Source: Flavobacteriaceae bacterium
Lineage (GTDB): Bacteria > Bacteroidota > Bacteroidia > Flavobacteriales > Flavobacteriaceae
Length of the DNA stretch: 6,166 bases
NCBI GenBank assembly: GCA_008081175.1
Contig: VMCW01000131.1
Span: 1 to 6,166, forward strand
Reading direction: 5' to 3'
How positions within the stretch are numbered: the stretch's first letter is position 1; each line of letters starts with the position of its first letter. This document shows positions 4,844-6,166 of this stretch, piece by piece. A program made the position numbers and the translations under genes. The notes below the pieces were generated by a model. It worked only from the letters and a program-made list of their open reading frames with translations. It was not told where the DNA came from and did no database searches.

Positions 4844-6067
4844 TCACAGAAGAATACTCTTTTTAACGACCCAATTTATGGATTTATTACTATTGAAAGT
4901 GATTTGATTTTAAATCTTATCAATCATCCTTACTTTCAGCGTTTGAGAAGAATTTCTCAAATGGGCCTTTCAAGCTTAGTCTATCCTGGAGCACATCACA
5001 CGCGTTTTGAGCACGCCATTGGCGCAATGCATGTAATGCAAAAGGCCATAGAGCTGCTTGTAAAGAAAGGGGTTGAAATTTCACGTAAAGAAAGTGAAGC
5101 AATGCAGATTGCTATATTGCTTCACGATATCGGTCATGGACCTTTTTCTCATGCTTCAGAAAAGGTATTACTCCAAGGGGTGAGCCATGAAACCTTGTCT
5201 GTATCAGCGATTGAACTTTTAAATCAAGAGTTTGGAGGAAAATTAGAACTGGCTTTGCAAATTTTCAGAAATACTTCACCCAGAAGTTTTATGAATCAAC
5301 TTGTCACAGGACAAATCGACGTAGATCGTCTTGATTATCTTAAAAGAGATAGTTTTTATACAGGGGTAACTGAAGGAAACATCAACACTGATCGTATTAT
5401 AGCAATGATGCATGTTGAAAATGAACAGTTGGTTTTTGAAGCCAAAGGAGTACATTCTTTAGAAAAATTTCTCCTCGCACGCCGTTTGATGTATTGGCAG
5501 GTTTATTTACATAAGACAAGCTTAGCCGCTGAACTTCTTTTAGTTAAGATTTTAGAACGATTTCGAGAACTAGTTGTTCTAGGTGAAGAGGATATTTCTT
5601 CTTCTCATATGCTCTATCCATTACTGCATTTTGAAAAAGGCAACTCCTTAACAAAAGAGCTATTACTTCACTACCTCACTCTTGAAGATGCTGACATTTT
5701 TCACCTCATAAAACAATGGACCAAACATGAGGATTTGGTTTTGAGTAAGCTTTCACAGCAACTGTATTACAGGAAATTACCAAAAATTAAAATTCAAGAA
5801 ACCCCCTTTACACAAAATCAAATTGATGCTGTAAGGAGCAAGTGGCAAAACCTGTCTCAAAACTCAAAAGAGTTGGATTATTTTGTGTACTCAGGGAGTG
5901 TTTCTAACCAAACCTACAGATCTGACCACGCACAGATATGGCTTAAAAACAAATCAGCTGAGATAAAGCCTTTGGCTGAAACAATTGATTATTTGGATTT
6001 TAATCATTTTTCTAAACCGCTATACCGCTACTATTTGTGCTATCCAAAACATCCTTTTTCCTTATAA
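4841..6067 (+). CDS. HD-domain phosphohydrolase, SAMHD1/dNTPase-like
   Basis: The 408-residue protein belongs to the SAMHD1-like HD phosphohydrolases, cytoplasmic metal-dependent enzymes; characterised relatives hydrolyse dNTPs to deoxynucleosides and triphosphate, but the substrate of the flavobacterial members is not known to me. The metal-site pattern is complete: His58 in HHTRFEHAIG, His95-Asp96 in LLHDIGHGPFSH, and Asp165 in QIDVDRLDYLKRDS. FNDPIYGFI (8-16) and HPYFQRLRRISQMGL (29-43) are the typical N-terminal blocks. GTG at 4841 is chosen because no ATG or other usual start lies in frame between it and the -7 element, and the next Met (41) would delete conserved blocks. It is divergent from porX across 30 bp, and lpxD starts 18 bp after it, suggesting HD-lpxD is the front of a lipid A operon. 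Confidence 0.93.
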   Translation: MSQKNTLFNDPIYGFITIESDLILNLINHPYFQRLRRISQMGLSSLVYPGAHHTRFEHAIGAMHVMQKAIELLVKKGVEISRKESEAMQIAILLHDIGHGPFSHASEKVLLQGVSHETLSVSAIELLNQEFGGKLELALQIFRNTSPRSFMNQLVTGQIDVDRLDYLKRDSFYTGVTEGNINTDRIIAMMHVENEQLVFEAKGVHSLEKFLLARRLMYWQVYLHKTSLAAELLLVKILERFRELVVLGEEDISSSHMLYPLLHFEKGNSLTKELLLHYLTLEDADIFHLIKQWTKHEDLVLSKLSQQLYYRKLPKIKIQETPFTQNQIDAVRSKWQNLSQNSKELDYFVYSGSVSNQTYRSDHAQIWLKNKSAEIKPLAETIDYLDFNHFSKPLYRYYLCYPKHPFSL

Positions 6068-6072
6068 ATACG

Positions 6073-6080
6073 TACTTTTG
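6073..6080 (+). promoter_or_regulatory. Putative -7 element for lpxD
   Basis: TACTTTTG matches TAnnTTTG exactly, starts 5 bp after the HD-gene stop codon, and is followed by CAGCG and the ATG at 6086. The TTTGCAGC extension is identical to the one before tsaE. No TTG is seen at the expected -33 position, so read-through from the HD gene may supply much of the expression. Confidence 0.45.
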
Positions 6081-6085
6081 CAGCG

Positions 6086-6166
6086 ATGAATTTTACTGCC
6101 TTAGATATTGCAAAAAAACTCCGTGGAAAAGTAGAAGGAAATGGCGAAATTCTTGTAACGTCCCTG
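6086..6166 (+). CDS. lpxD: LpxD, UDP-3-O-acylglucosamine N-acyltransferase, N-terminal fragment
   Basis: Only 27 codons are inside the window. They read MNFTALDIAKKLRGKVEGNG and continue EILVTSL, which matches the start of LpxD: an (M)xFTAxxIAxxLxGxVEGN pattern followed by a short beta strand of the N-terminal uridine-binding domain. LpxD adds the second acyl chain, on nitrogen, in lipid A synthesis in the cytoplasm. The acyltransferase hexapeptide repeats and catalytic histidine lie beyond the right edge. The gene follows the HD phosphohydrolase by 18 bp on the same strand, an arrangement I recall from Bacteroidota, where lpxC-fabZ and lpxA usually follow. The identification rests on the short N-terminus plus context. 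Confidence 0.82.
   Translation, partial: MNFTALDIAKKLRGKVEGNGEILVTSL

Noticed and set aside
4841..4847. GTG-T-CAC small palindrome at the HD start codon as an operator
   Set aside because: Three base pairs on each side is too short to distinguish from chance.
4677..5102. Short frames at 4677-4907 (+) and 4920-5102 (-)
   Set aside because: They lie across the porX receiver domain and opposite the HD catalytic region, respectively; neither resembles a protein.
1..6166. Search for an undescribed defence, mobile or repeat-based system
   Set aside because: Nearly every base is accounted for by known flavobacterial housekeeping genes; there are no direct repeats, integrase, toxin-antitoxin pair, transposase or array visible.

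Overview
The window looks like an ordinary stretch of chromosome from a marine-type or other free-living flavobacterium (phylum Bacteroidota, most likely Flavobacteriia). Four things support this. The DNA is AT-rich. There is a full-length PorX, the response regulator/PglZ protein of the type IX secretion and gliding system, which is largely confined to Bacteroidota. No convincing Shine-Dalgarno sequences are seen. Bacteroidota-style -7 promoter elements (TAnnTTTG) sit directly in front of most genes. No mobile element, CRISPR array, tRNA or rRNA is visible, and coding density is very high.

Layout from left to right: the N-terminal 180 codons of a Gfo/Idh/MocA NAD(P)-dependent oxidoreductase on the minus strand, running off the left edge; a 71-bp divergent spacer; pcm (protein-L-isoaspartate O-methyltransferase, +); a short promoter region holding an 18-bp near-palindrome; proline dehydrogenase (+). 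The last gene converges on, and overlaps by 20 bp, a small membrane-anchored protein of unknown function (-). That small gene lies 9 bp downstream of tsaE (-), which lies 15 bp downstream of porX (-). A 30-bp divergent spacer then leads to an HD-domain (SAMHD1/dNTPase-like) phosphohydrolase (+) and, 18 bp later, the first 27 codons of lpxD (+), which runs off the right edge.

The genes are mostly housekeeping: protein repair (pcm), proline catabolism (PRODH), tRNA t6A modification (tsaE), nucleotide or nucleotide-like phosphohydrolysis (HD protein), lipid A synthesis (lpxD), and control of type IX secretion and the cell envelope (porX). porX-tsaE-small membrane protein forms one likely transcription unit with an internal promoter before tsaE. 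HD-lpxD is probably the start of a lipid A operon. No gap longer than 300 bp lacks a gene; the largest intergenic space is 71 bp.

I see no clearly undescribed system. The points most worth checking are the promoter elements placed so close to start codons that leaderless mRNAs are predicted, the palindrome over the PRODH promoter, a G7A5 run inside porX, and the uncharacterised membrane protein in the porX-tsaE unit.
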